DNA of 30,522 nucleotides, from positions 1-30,522 of IMG/VR virus record IMGVR_UViG_3300042897_000035. One strand, 5' to 3'. Under the pieces are notes generated by a model. That model made no database searches and was not told the origin of the DNA. It saw only the letters and a program-made list of their open reading frames with translations. Positions 1 through 8,081 of the stretch are shown piece by piece. Within the stretch, counting starts at the first letter, position 1. Every line of letters begins with the position of its first letter. This DNA is from a virus. Both the position numbers and the translations under genes were made by a program.

Positions 1-471
1 TCTGTATAACTTGTACTATAACCACCATAACTCATTGAACCTAATCCACTGTAAGTTAAACCAATCACATTTTCAGCCTGGTTTCCATTGCTTAAAATTT
101 GTTCTAATGCTGGTTTATTTAATATTTCAGCATCTCCGCTTGTAGCGTTCCAATCAGCATTTACATTTACTTCAGCTCCTGTTGCAATTCCTGCTAATTT
201 ATTTTTTTCAGCAGTTGTATAATCGTTTAAAGTAGCACCTGCTAAAGTTCCATTTCCTAAAGGTACACTTGCATCTGTTCCTGTATCTGAATTAATTGTA
301 AAATTACTTGCAGTTTGTGAAGTTGTTAAATTAGTTGCTCCTCCACCTCCACCCGTTGAAGATATTGTTCCGCCTGATATTGTTATATTTGTTCCAGCAG
401 TTATTGAGTCGCCATTAGCTGCTAATAATTGAGATGATGTACCACCTTGTTTTATTAATTTTGTAGCAGTT
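1..471. repeat. Terminal near-repeat, left copy
   Basis: Aligns without gaps to 30052..30522. By my count there are 27 mismatches in 471 bases, all between 128 and 354; the first 127 and last 117 bases are identical. It lies in the tail-fibre reading frame and only about six residues differ, so most changes are silent. The most likely cause is that the window is a circular or circularly permuted genome whose overlap passes through two strain variants. A real tandem duplication inside a longer genome is the alternative. Confidence 0.85.
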
Positions 472-1262
472 ATTTCTCCTGCTTGATTTACTGTTAATTT
501 ATTAACTCCGTTTTTGTTTACTTCAATAGGATTCCCTGTGGATGAAGTTCCACTATCTATAACAACTCCTTTATTTGTACTTCCTAAATTTACATCGACA
601 GATATTGTTCCATTTCCATATACTTCAATTCCTTTCCCTGAAGTTGAATAAGCATATATTGCAGTACCATCGCTTTCTGAATTAGCAGAAACTCCAATTC
701 CTATACCAGTTTGTGCAAAAACACCAACCTCATTATAACTGTTTGCTTCTACGCCATAATATGTTCCAATCCCTTTTACACCTGTTGAACCCTGTCCTAT
801 TACTCCTTCGTTTCCAGAAAATCCATAAACACCAGCTGATGAATCTGAAGTGCCATAAACACCATAAGTTTCTCTTGATTCTCCTTTAATACCAACGGCA
901 CTTGAAATTGCGTAAAGACCTATTTCGTAAGTATCTTCAGTATCAATGTTTATACCATTAGTAGTAGTTGCACCTAAATTAGTAACTGATTGTAGATTTT
1001 GAGCAGTTGTATAAACAGATGAATCAACAGTACCGTTTGCTTTTAAGAACTGATTAGATGTGCCTCCAGATTTAATAAATGAATTTGCAGTTATTGAATT
1101 TGTAGTAACAGAACCAATGTCTGTAACTGATTGCAAGTCTTGACCGTTTACACCTACAGGAACTTGCCTATTAATATTTACAGTAGTTAAATTAGGATTT
1201 ACAGTTATTGCAACCGTTTCTACTGTTTCGGATACATTTATATTTACAATATCGTTTGCCAT
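1..1262 (-). CDS. Tail fibre / adsorption protein, N-terminal part (cut by the window's left end)
   Basis: Starts with ATG at 1262, sharing one base with the stop of the upstream gene (TAATG), and stays open for 420 codons to position 1, so its C-terminus is missing here. The protein is rich in Gly, Ser, Thr and Asn. It carries copies of an IKxGGTSxQxLxAxG motif (near residues 65 and 265) and, around residues 120-200, several short YGVYG/AGVYG-type repeats, as expected of trimeric beta-structured fibres. Joining position 1 to 30051 keeps the frame and gives a protein of about 929 residues that ends at 28524. It follows the BppU-like small protein and the connector, and would be the last structural gene before the lysis block. 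Receptor binding is inferred from position and composition. Confidence 0.8.
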   Translation of the reverse strand, partial: MANDIVNINVSETVETVAITVNPNLTTVNINRQVPVGVNGQDLQSVTDIGSVTTNSITANSFIKSGGTSNQFLKANGTVDSSVYTTAQNLQSVTNLGATTTNGINIDTEDTYEIGLYAISSAVGIKGESRETYGVYGTSDSSAGVYGFSGNEGVIGQGSTGVKGIGTYYGVEANSYNEVGVFAQTGIGIGVSANSESDGTAIYAYSTSGKGIEVYGNGTISVDVNLGSTNKGVVIDSGTSSTGNPIEVNKNGVNKLTVNQAGEITATKLIKQGGTSSQLLAANGDSITAGTNITISGGTISSTGGGGGATNLTTSQTASNFTINSDTGTDASVPLGNGTLAGATLNDYTTAEKNKLAGIATGAEVNVNADWNATSGDAEILNKPALEQILSNGNQAENVIGLTYSGLGSMSYGGYSTSYT

Positions 1263-1597
1263 TATCGAGTTACATCATTAGTTACATAAAAATTCCCACT
1301 TATATAAGTCTTAATTGTTCCATCTGCTTTAATTAATTCAATGTCATAAATATAATTATAAGCATCAATATTAATTATTTGTCTATTTATTTTAAATAAA
1401 CCACCTGCAGCATTTGTAATAGTTATTCCTGCACTTGCAACTGAAGTTAATGAAAGAAATATTACACCACCATATTCTTTTCTTAATTGCATACGTAATG
1501 TACATCCAGTTAAGTTTAAAACTGTTGAATTAAGAATCATAGCAAAATTAACTGCTTCAAATGTATCTCCTTTTATATGTGTAAAGTCTAAAGCCAT
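1262..1597 (-). CDS. Small BppU-N-like tail/baseplate protein
   Basis: A 111-residue protein that opens with a hydrophobic KGDTFEAVNF stretch, then DLTG-like text (LNLTGCTLRMQLRK), and closes with strands typical of the N-terminal domain of baseplate upper proteins (BppU_N, DUF2479 type), which anchor receptor-binding proteins to the tail. It sits between the connector gene and the tail fibre, coupled to both by TAATG stop/start overlaps, which fits an adaptor role. The family call is from pattern recognition only; a generic minor structural protein is the alternative. Confidence 0.55.
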   Translation of the reverse strand: MALDFTHIKGDTFEAVNFAMILNSTVLNLTGCTLRMQLRKEYGGVIFLSLTSVASAGITITNAAGGLFKINRQIINIDAYNYIYDIELIKADGTIKTYISGNFYVTNDVTR

Positions 1598-1686
1598 TAT
1601 TTGTCTTTATTTAGTTTGTTTAAAAATACCTCTAACTTTTTTACGTTAGTTTCTTTTGGCTTGTATGTTTCTTTTATAGTACCCAT
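1597..1686 (-). CDS. Tiny 29-residue lysine-rich ORF between connector and BppU-like gene
   Basis: The ATG at 1686 lies inside the 3' end of the connector gene (13-base overlap) and the stop shares its last base with the next start (TAATG), filling what would otherwise be an unexplained 76-base gap. The product begins MGTIKETYKPKETNVKK and has nine lysines in 29 residues. No family recognised. Tight coupling on both sides argues for translation; the short length argues for caution. It could simply keep ribosomes coupled across the gap. Confidence 0.4.
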   Translation of the reverse strand: MGTIKETYKPKETNVKKLEVFLNKLNKDK

Positions 1687-2174
1687 CCTGTAAAGTTTGC
1701 ATTGTGGTCTGGAAATACATCAGCATTTGAATTAGCAGTATATTCAGGAAATAAATTTTGATTAAAACTCATATAATCAATAAATCTATTTGTATAAGAT
1801 TGTGCAGTATCTCTTGACTTTTCAATTAAAAAATCTATTTCAGACTTTTCAACTGTTGTACTGTTTTCTGAATTATGCTTGTATACTCCTTTTTCAGTTA
1901 TTTTAATAGATGAATAAGGCAAGAACTCCACCATTGTCCACCATACTACCATCATTTTAATATAATCGCTTAAAAGCGTTGTATATGGGCTTATTAAATT
2001 ACCTGCAACAATACCATCATTAATTTTATTATATAATTTTGTTCCTAAATAATTTTGAATATGTAGTTGTTGTGCTTGAAAAATAAATTGAGTATATGAA
2101 TCAGCGTCAATATTACCATTTAAATTGGTATATTTAATTAAATCATTTGTTGTTATAAAGAGTGCTTTTGCCAT
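1674..2174 (-). CDS. Putative head-tail connector (gp6-like / DUF6712-like)
   Basis: A 166-residue, mostly helical protein. The opening (ALFITTNDLIKYTNLNG) and the QQLHIQNYLGTKLY segment near residues 34-47 resemble small adaptor proteins that Bacteroidota phages encode beside the portal; the family name is from memory. Its start is two bases beyond the portal stop, so the two are probably made together, as expected of a ring that docks under the portal. A tail completion role cannot be excluded. Confidence 0.5.
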   Translation of the reverse strand: MAKALFITTNDLIKYTNLNGNIDADSYTQFIFQAQQLHIQNYLGTKLYNKINDGIVAGNLISPYTTLLSDYIKMMVVWWTMVEFLPYSSIKITEKGVYKHNSENSTTVEKSEIDFLIEKSRDTAQSYTNRFIDYMSFNQNLFPEYTANSNADVFPDHNANFTGWVL

Positions 2175-2176
2175 TT

Positions 2177-3955
2177 TTAAACGTCTTTAGGTAAATTTTT
2201 ATTATTTGGATGAAAACCTTTTAAAGGCATATCATTTGGCATCATTGCTACTTCTTTTGCGTTTCTAATTCTATAACCATATTTTTCAGCAGTTGCAACA
2301 GATATCGTTTTTGCATTAGGATTATTAACATCAATTTTAACACCTTCCATATTTACAAAAGTTTTTCTTAAAAATTTATGGTGGCATCTTGGTCCGCCTT
2401 TATATAAGAAGATATTATAAGGAGTATTATTGTGTTCAAATCCATCATTAACTAATTTAGAATTTACATTTTCTAAATCTTCTTTTCTGTAAACTCTACC
2501 GTTATTTGATGCAGTCATCATTTTTTGACAAAATTCTCTTTCTGGACTTTGATTACCGGTATAAGAATATCTTGTAATAAATTTAAAACTATCTATTGTT
2601 TCATCTTGTGAAGATTTAGCATTTGGTCTTGAACTGACACTTGTTGCAAATTTTACAAGTTTTGATAATATACTTTTTTTATTTAGATTGTTAATTTCAG
2701 AATCTAATTCTTCTTCTGTATCATAATCAACTTCAGTTTCATCAACACAAACCCAATTATCAGAAAGTATTTCACCTTTAGAAGAAAGAAAATCATCTAA
2801 TTCTACATTAGTATCAGCAGACATTTTAACTCCCGTTTCTTCTTCTTGAGTTTCAGCATTCATTCCTGATGTATCTACAAATTCTAAAGGTTGGATTGTT
2901 TTAAAATATAACTTTAATGATATATTGTTAATAGCTAAAATAACGTCTAATGCTTCAATTATTTCTAATTGATATGGTTTTATTACTATATTGTCAAATA
3001 ATAGCGTAGCAGTCTTTATTTCGTCTGCATTGTTACCTAAACCACCGTCTCCTGTTCTAATTCCTAATAACATTGGACTTGTAACTCTATGTCCTACTAT
3101 TAACTTTTCAAAACATTCTCTTGACAAATATTCGTAATGTGCAGGAGCATCATTTAAAGGTAAATCTTCAACAGTTGTTTTTGATTCAGCATTACTATTA
3201 AAAGCTACAATAACTTTTTCACCTCTTGCACCTGTTAATTTACCCATTACATCACGTTTCATTTTATCACGCATTTCTTCTGAAGGAATGCCATTATTGA
3301 AATTGATTACTTTAGTTCCACTAAATCCGTTTTGACAATCATTAATTTGATAGTCTGCAATGTTTTCTTCAAGCAAAGCATAAGGCAAAGAACCTGAATA
3401 ATCTATTGGACTATAATAATCAAATCCACTTACATAAGGTTTAATAACGTATATTTCAACTTCATTACCATTACCAAATCCAAAAGCAGGAATACGTTTA
3501 GCTTCTTCAGATGGTTTCTTTTTTGTCCAATCAGGGAAATAATACCAAGCTTCAATTTGTCCTTTATCATTACATTTTTCTGCTCTTAATGTTTGCATAG
3601 GAAAGTGTAAAACTTGTTTCACTTGTTTCTTTTCCATTACAATTTGCATTGCAGCCATTCCTAATAACTTTCTTTCTAATGCTACTTTCTTTACATCAGA
3701 ATCTTTAATAAGTGATTTGAATTGAGCATACTCATTTGGTTTACGATTAGAATCTAAAGCATCTAATCCTTTGCCATAAATCATATTTGTAACACCTGTT
3801 ATAATAGCACCATTTGTAGCACTATAAAGATACCTATCAATTAAATATTGAAAGTAATTATTATCACTTCCGTATTCTATATAATTGCTCTTTTTGTTTT
3901 CTTGAATTTGAGGACTTGTATAAGCACTTAAATTAACTATTGATATATTACTCAT
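2177..3955 (-). CDS. Portal protein
   Basis: 592 residues, within the usual portal range. The N-terminal part (YGSDNNYFQYLIDRYLYSATNG, residues about 28-49, then MIYGKGL) and the long mixed alpha/beta core match portals of Bacteroidota phages as I know them. Twelve portals would form the dodecameric DNA gate at the capsid vertex and dock the terminase. After an acidic stretch (residues about 405-420), the last 150 residues form an extra domain with a FCQKM motif and a YKGGPRCHHKF motif whose Cys and His residues could bind metal; similar tails occur on head morphogenesis proteins. Overlaps the preceding 109-residue gene by 8 bases. Unusually it lies downstream of the tape measure and capsid genes. 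Confidence 0.75.
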   Translation of the reverse strand: MSNISIVNLSAYTSPQIQENKKSNYIEYGSDNNYFQYLIDRYLYSATNGAIITGVTNMIYGKGLDALDSNRKPNEYAQFKSLIKDSDVKKVALERKLLGMAAMQIVMEKKQVKQVLHFPMQTLRAEKCNDKGQIEAWYYFPDWTKKKPSEEAKRIPAFGFGNGNEVEIYVIKPYVSGFDYYSPIDYSGSLPYALLEENIADYQINDCQNGFSGTKVINFNNGIPSEEMRDKMKRDVMGKLTGARGEKVIVAFNSNAESKTTVEDLPLNDAPAHYEYLSRECFEKLIVGHRVTSPMLLGIRTGDGGLGNNADEIKTATLLFDNIVIKPYQLEIIEALDVILAINNISLKLYFKTIQPLEFVDTSGMNAETQEEETGVKMSADTNVELDDFLSSKGEILSDNWVCVDETEVDYDTEEELDSEINNLNKKSILSKLVKFATSVSSRPNAKSSQDETIDSFKFITRYSYTGNQSPEREFCQKMMTASNNGRVYRKEDLENVNSKLVNDGFEHNNTPYNIFLYKGGPRCHHKFLRKTFVNMEGVKIDVNNPNAKTISVATAEKYGYRIRNAKEVAMMPNDMPLKGFHPNNKNLPKDV

Positions 3956-4277
3956 AAATTACAAATTCGTTGTTTGTAGTGTTTGCTACGTATTGATTTT
4001 GATTAACTGTATATGTATCTGTATTTTGATTTGTACAAAAAACTTTATCCTTATAAACTATGTCGTTATTGTTCTTGATTGAAAGATTATAAAATGTATT
4101 TTCTTTTAAATCAAAAATTGATGTTGTTGTTAAATAATAATCTGATAAAAAGAAATCAGCAGCAATAGTTGTTTCACTTCCTGTACTTTCATTTCTTAAA
4201 ACAATAGTAGTAGCTTTTAATTCTCTTGGAATAAAGCTAAAAGTTTGTGCAATATTTTGTTCTTTTAAAATTATCAT
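3948..4277 (-). CDS. Small beta-rich structural protein, function unknown
   Basis: 109 residues with alternating strand-like segments (TTIVLRNESTGSETTI, FYNLSIKNNNDIVYKDKVF) and an ending NNEFVIYE; it looks like a single immunoglobulin-like or beta-sandwich domain. First gene after the terminator at 4324..4357; its leader holds an AT-rich motif shared with the first tail gene. It overlaps the portal by 8 bases, so it is probably a head or neck component. I recognise the pattern from Bacteroidota phage head regions but know no role. Confidence 0.6.
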   Translation of the reverse strand: MIILKEQNIAQTFSFIPRELKATTIVLRNESTGSETTIAADFFLSDYYLTTTSIFDLKENTFYNLSIKNNNDIVYKDKVFCTNQNTDTYTVNQNQYVANTTNNEFVIYE

Positions 4278-4323
4278 AATATTTTTTTATAATAATAATT
4301 TAAACATAAAATTGTTTTAAAAC

Positions 4324-4357
4324 AAAAAAGGCATACTAATTAAAGTACACCTTTTTA
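4324..4357 (-). terminator. Intrinsic terminator after the tail-tube gene
   Basis: Stem AAAAAGG / CCTTTTT, a CA/CA internal loop, an inner stem TACT/AGTA and loop AATTAA. Read on the minus strand it ends in a T run (4324-4329). The shape is nearly the same as at 26378..26410. The A and T runs on both sides would let it act in both directions. Confidence 0.75.
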
Positions 4358-4377
4358 AAAAACAAACAAAACAAATA

Positions 4378-4920
4378 TTATGCTACAGTACCTTCAACAA
4401 TAGAAGCAAGTATTCCTGTAGTTAATGGCCCTGTTACAAAGTTTGCAGGTATTTTTTCCATTCCTTGAAATTCCATTTTGTAAGATGAAGCATCTCCCAT
4501 TGCAGCACCTGTAGATACTGTTGCAGTAACTAAATCCATTCCTTTAGTCAAACCTGCCATAAAGAAATTACCATTGTTATCTTCAACTATAACTTGTGGA
4601 CGTCCATAAGCTAAAAGTTTAAGTTGTTTATGGTCAGCAATAGTTAATTTTTTAATATCCAAAGATAATTTTTGGTCTACAAAAGTAGTTCCATTGTCTC
4701 TTGAACTTGTTACAGTTTGCTCAAAAGTTGAAGTTCCTTTTAATTCATATTTGTAACCAATAGGTGTACCACCTAAAGCAGTGATTACATCCTCTTGTCC
4801 TGCAGTTGCAGAATATGTTACTGTTGTAGCATCACCCCAATTAATGAAGTAAACTGCTCTTAATCCTCCAAGACTGTCCTTACATTGTACAGCTCTTCCT
4901 AATGATATATCGCAAGGCAT
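4378..4920 (-). CDS. Putative major tail protein (tail tube)
   Basis: 180 residues starting MPCDISLGRAVQCKDSLGGL, with a beta-rich body and the segment KLLAYGRPQVIVEDNNGNFF (residues about 101-120). This resembles tail-tube proteins annotated in Bacteroidota phages and fits the usual length of a single-domain tube subunit. It stands alone between two strong terminators, directly after the major capsid gene; isolated, insulated cistrons of this kind are typical of the most abundant virion proteins. The alternative is a capsid decoration protein. Confidence 0.6.
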   Translation of the reverse strand: MPCDISLGRAVQCKDSLGGLRAVYFINWGDATTVTYSATAGQEDVITALGGTPIGYKYELKGTSTFEQTVTSSRDNGTTFVDQKLSLDIKKLTIADHKQLKLLAYGRPQVIVEDNNGNFFMAGLTKGMDLVTATVSTGAAMGDASSYKMEFQGMEKIPANFVTGPLTTGILASIVEGTVA

Positions 4921-4940
4921 AATTTTATATTTTTAAAGTT

Positions 4941-4971
4941 AAAAAAAAGGGATGGCATTTTACCACCCCTT
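4941..4971 (-). terminator. Intrinsic terminator after the major capsid gene
   Basis: Stem AAGGG-a-TGG paired with CCA-c-CCCTT with one mismatch and a seven-base loop. On the minus strand the stem is followed by eight T (4948-4941). It lies 22 bases after the capsid stop codon. Confidence 0.8.
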
Positions 4972-4992
4972 ATTAATATACGTTACTAATTA

Positions 4993-5958
4993 TTAGTTAG
5001 CAGCGTTTGTAATACCATAAGTAGTAATATCAGAAACATTACCATATTGAACTGCAGCAGTAAAACGCATTATAACTCTTACATTTTGACTTCCGTCAAT
5101 TGGACTTAAATCAATTACTTGAACTTCGTTTGCATCATTCAATAAACCTGTACCAAAATAAAGGTTAGATTTTTGAGCAGCTATTGCAACAGTTGGAGCT
5201 AATCCATTTGCAACAAATATTTTGATACCATCAAAAGAAAGTGAACCATTGTTATACCATTGTGTTCCCATTGCGTTTGTACCATTAGCACCTAAACCTG
5301 ATGCTCCAAATCCTCCTAAAGCTCTAACGTAAGCTCTTGCAGTTGCTTGAGAGATATAAAGATACAAATCTTCTTTTCCGTACAATGCAGCAGGAATAGC
5401 ATCTACTAATTTACCAAGTTCAGCAACAACAGTAGAAGCAGCAGTAATATTAGTTGAAGTAGCAGCTACTTCTTGAGCAGAAGGTAAACCAGCATCAGCA
5501 GTTAGCAATGCAGTAAAACCATCAAATTCTCCAGCGTTAGCAGTTACACCTTTCCATATGTTGTTTTCAATTTTTTCAGCAACTTTAGCAGCAACGTGAG
5601 AAATCAAATAATCAGCGAAGGTTGGAGGCAAAGAATCAAAAGCAGAATAACCTTGTTGAATCGCCATCCAAGTCTGATGAAAATCTTTTTTACAAAGTTG
5701 TAAATTTACTTGAAATTCTTCAGGAGTAATAATTTTTTCAGCAATAGTTACAGTAGAAGTAGCACTAAAATCACAAGTTGCATTGGCCACAATAGCATCA
5801 GTATTGATTCTGTTGATTACTTGCTTGAATTTGATATTAGGCAATACTTCAATACCACCATTTGCAATAGTAGAACCAGAAAGTAATGCAGCAGAAATAT
5901 ATTTTCCTGCAAATTCTCCAGCATAAGTAGGAGAAGTAATTGTTGTTGTAGTAGGCAT
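4993..5958 (-). CDS. Major capsid protein
   Basis: 321 residues, Ala-rich and moderately hydrophobic, with SPTYAGEFAGKYISAALLSG near the N-terminus, a FKQVINRI segment near residue 44 and a RVIMRFTAAVQYGNV segment near the C-terminus. These match capsid proteins of Bacteroidota tailed phages (HK97-type fold expected). It follows an acidic scaffold-like gene and the XkdF protease and is followed by a terminator, the arrangement expected for the most abundant head protein. There is no large N-terminal delta domain, which fits the presence of separate scaffold genes. Confidence 0.75.
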   Translation of the reverse strand: MPTTTTITSPTYAGEFAGKYISAALLSGSTIANGGIEVLPNIKFKQVINRINTDAIVANATCDFSATSTVTIAEKIITPEEFQVNLQLCKKDFHQTWMAIQQGYSAFDSLPPTFADYLISHVAAKVAEKIENNIWKGVTANAGEFDGFTALLTADAGLPSAQEVAATSTNITAASTVVAELGKLVDAIPAALYGKEDLYLYISQATARAYVRALGGFGASGLGANGTNAMGTQWYNNGSLSFDGIKIFVANGLAPTVAIAAQKSNLYFGTGLLNDANEVQVIDLSPIDGSQNVRVIMRFTAAVQYGNVSDITTYGITNAAN

Positions 5959-5971
5959 AATTTAAATTTTT

Positions 5972-6520
5972 TTAGTTAAAAAGTTTTGCCATAACTATAT
6001 CTTGTGTAGTCATTTGGCGATTAGTTGATATTTTATTTAATTTTAATTCAGATTTAACTTCAGGTGAATGTGTTAATGGTTCAACAACAACATCAGAACT
6101 TAATTCTTCTTTAACAACTTCTTTGCTTAATTTTAATTCAGCAATTTCAGTACGTAGTTTTTCAATTTCAGAAAAGAACATTTCTTTAGAAACTGATTCA
6201 ACAATTCTTTTAGGAGTTGCTACTGTTTCAGCTTGTGCTTCAACCTCAACTTCTACTTCAGCTTCAGGAGCTTCTTCTTCTGCAACAGGTTCTTTAATTT
6301 CAGCAATAACACCTTCAACGGCTACAACTAAAATCATTCCATCTTCTAATTCGTATTCTCCAACAGGCATAGGAATTTTTTCCTCACCGTTTACAATAAA
6401 AACATTGTTATCCATTTCAAAAGCATCTGCTTCTATAACAGTAACTCCATCTTTAAGTTTCATTTGAGCAAGTTTTACTTCCATACCCAAAAGAGTTTTG
6501 ATTTCATTAATTACATTCAT
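5972..6520 (-). CDS. Acidic scaffold-like head protein
   Basis: 182 residues. The first 75 form a small beta-rich domain (VKLAQMKLKDGVTVIEAD, IPMPVGEYELEDGMILVV); then comes a very acidic Glu/Ala/Val low-complexity linker (residues about 77-98), then a coiled-coil helix (EIEKLRTEIAELK, near 120). Glu-rich linkers plus coiled coils are typical of scaffolding proteins, and it lies 13 bases before the major capsid start. It was probably copurified with or removed from proheads by the upstream protease; this is inference. An internal virion protein is the alternative. Confidence 0.5.
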   Translation of the reverse strand: MNVINEIKTLLGMEVKLAQMKLKDGVTVIEADAFEMDNNVFIVNGEEKIPMPVGEYELEDGMILVVAVEGVIAEIKEPVAEEEAPEAEVEVEVEAQAETVATPKRIVESVSKEMFFSEIEKLRTEIAELKLSKEVVKEELSSDVVVEPLTHSPEVKSELKLNKISTNRQMTTQDIVMAKLFN

Positions 6521-6530
6521 ATTTATTTAT

Positions 6531-6896
6531 TTAAAGTTTAGCTGATTCAAGGCTTTTAATGTAAGATGAAAAAACACCTTTTAAACCATCTTGAATATTA
6601 GTTTTTTGAGCAGCTTGTTCTGGTGGGTAAGGAATACCTAATTCCTTTATCAAAGCATCAAATTTTCCATAAACACTTAAAGCATTTTCGTTAATTGCTT
6701 TTAAGTTTTTAATTTCTGCGATTGCTTCTGCAACTGCTTTTTTAGCTGTAAAATAAACATCATTACTCGATTTTCTAGCATTAATAGCTTGTTGGTATGC
6801 TTTGGCTACATCATCATTTAAAGCCAAATCTACTTTTTGAGAAGCTAATTTTGTTTTTCCAAACAAAGCCTCGTTTACTAATTTTTCAGTTGTCAT
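6531..6896 (-). CDS. Helical scaffold-like protein, paralogue of the protease C-terminal domain
   Basis: 121 residues, almost all helix, Lys/Ala/Glu-rich. Residues 17-30 (KLASQKVDLALNDD) and 76-88 (YGKFDALIKELGI) can be aligned to residues 198-211 and 249-261 of the XkdF-type protease encoded two genes upstream (ELKNQKVELGLIDE, CDEALIKIKDLGI). Two related helical domains beside the capsid gene suggest a scaffold or head-assembly role. An AT-rich leader precedes the ATG (AATTATAATAAAAAAA). Function is not established. Confidence 0.6.
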   Translation of the reverse strand: MTTEKLVNEALFGKTKLASQKVDLALNDDVAKAYQQAINARKSSNDVYFTAKKAVAEAIAEIKNLKAINENALSVYGKFDALIKELGIPYPPEQAAQKTNIQDGLKGVFSSYIKSLESAKL

Positions 6897-6943
6897 ATTA
6901 TTATTTTTTTATTATAATTATTTTTATAACACTTTGTTATAAA

Positions 6944-7150
6944 TTACGTTGTTCTTGTTGAAATTATATTTCCTGCTCCATCTCTAACTACTGCAGTAGA
7001 ACCTCCAACTAAAGTTCCTATTCCTTGTTCTTGTAATTCTCCATTACAACACTTTTGAGAGTATTTACCATCTTTGCATAAGCAACCTCTGTTTCCACCT
7101 TTTGGCGAACTTGTTTTATTTCCCATAATTTTATTTATTAATTTCAGCAT
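6944..7150 (-). CDS. Small Gly/Cys-rich head-region protein
   Basis: 68 residues with a GNRGCLCKDGKYSQKCCNG motif: four Cys in the pattern CxC...CC, suited to metal binding or disulfides, followed by a Gly-rich tail. Starts five bases after the protease stop; a second Met at residue 9 (MGNKTSSPKGG) is an equally good start. I know similar short CC-motif proteins from the same place in Bacteroidota phage head clusters, always of unknown role. Confidence 0.6.
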   Translation of the reverse strand: MLKLINKIMGNKTSSPKGGNRGCLCKDGKYSQKCCNGELQEQGIGTLVGGSTAVVRDGAGNIISTRTT

Positions 7151-7153
7151 TAA

Positions 7154-8041
7154 TTATTTTCTTAATTTAGATAATCCACTAATTCTATTTTCAATAGATT
7201 TGCTCATTGATATTGCTTCTGATTTTTGGTCTGCTACTCTTTTATCTACACCACCTGTAATTCCTAAATCTTTTATTTTAATTAATGCTTCATCACATTT
7301 AGTAACTATTGATTTATAAAAAGGCAATGATTTTTGTAATTTTAAAACAGCATTGTTTATTTCACTTTCTACATCTTGTGAAGCAAATGCCGTTTCTAAT
7401 TCTTTTGATATTTCATCAATTAAACCTAATTCTACTTTTTGATTCTTTAATTCACTTTTTTCAATTAAAGATTTAATCTTTGCAATCATAACATTTTTTT
7501 CCATTTCTTTTTTATTTAAATTTAAACTCATTTCTAATTTGTCGCTAAAATATCCTTCGATTGAAAATCCTTTAACCTTTCCTGTTTTTACAAAGTCATT
7601 CCATATGGCATCGTTATTAACTTTCATTGATACCATCCAAGTTCCTACAGGTGCATTTAAACCGTACTTTTTAGATTTATCCATTTCAGTATCTTCAACT
7701 ATCCAAGATTCAACTACTGACAAATCTTTTAGTTTTTTATCGTGTTCTAATGTTGCATTGTTTTGATTGCTATTCATTAAGAATAATTCACTTGCCTTTC
7801 TTACTGTATCTTCTGAAAAGAAAATATAATATTCATCATTGCCATTCTTACGGTAAATGTTTTTATTTGGTATTAATGCAGCACCCATTAAAATCTTCTT
7901 TTCATCGTCAACTTTAGCAAGTTCTAAATGCTCACTTAATGCTACGAAATTAGATTCTATGGCAGGAAATTCAACAATTGATACTGCCTCTATTCCATTT
8001 AACTTTTCAGATTCGTCTATAATTAATTCAACTATTCGCAT
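7154..8041 (-). CDS. XkdF-type prohead serine protease with fused scaffold-like domain
   Basis: 295 residues. Residues 1-170 match the XkdF-like putative phage serine protease family: LMGAALIPNKNIYR, the H100 segment (NNATLEHDK), ESWIVEDTEMDK and KVKGFSIEGYF with S160 as likely nucleophile and H100 as likely general base. Such enzymes cleave scaffold and capsid proteins in the prohead. Residues 180-295 form a helical domain related to the 121-residue protein at 6531..6896. An in-frame ATG at 7504 (M180), preceded by AAAAAAGAA, could start a free 116-residue scaffold, as lambda C/Nu3 does. The AT-rich leader ahead of the gene (AATTATAATATAAAAAAA) is shared with other late genes. Confidence 0.75.
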   Translation of the reverse strand: MRIVELIIDESEKLNGIEAVSIVEFPAIESNFVALSEHLELAKVDDEKKILMGAALIPNKNIYRKNGNDEYYIFFSEDTVRKASELFLMNSNQNNATLEHDKKLKDLSVVESWIVEDTEMDKSKKYGLNAPVGTWMVSMKVNNDAIWNDFVKTGKVKGFSIEGYFSDKLEMSLNLNKKEMEKNVMIAKIKSLIEKSELKNQKVELGLIDEISKELETAFASQDVESEINNAVLKLQKSLPFYKSIVTKCDEALIKIKDLGITGGVDKRVADQKSEAISMSKSIENRISGLSKLRK

Positions 8042-8081
8042 ATTCTTTTTTTATATTATAATTAATTTATATTTATTTTGT

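Noticed and set aside
1040-1260. Terminator or regulatory repeat in the fibre gene
   Set aside because: The repeated text is explained by the protein-level IKxGGTSxQ modules.
6123-6467. Plus-strand ORF of 114 residues
   Set aside because: Ser/Thr-rich antisense shadow of the Glu/Ala-rich scaffold-like gene; no leader or promoter.
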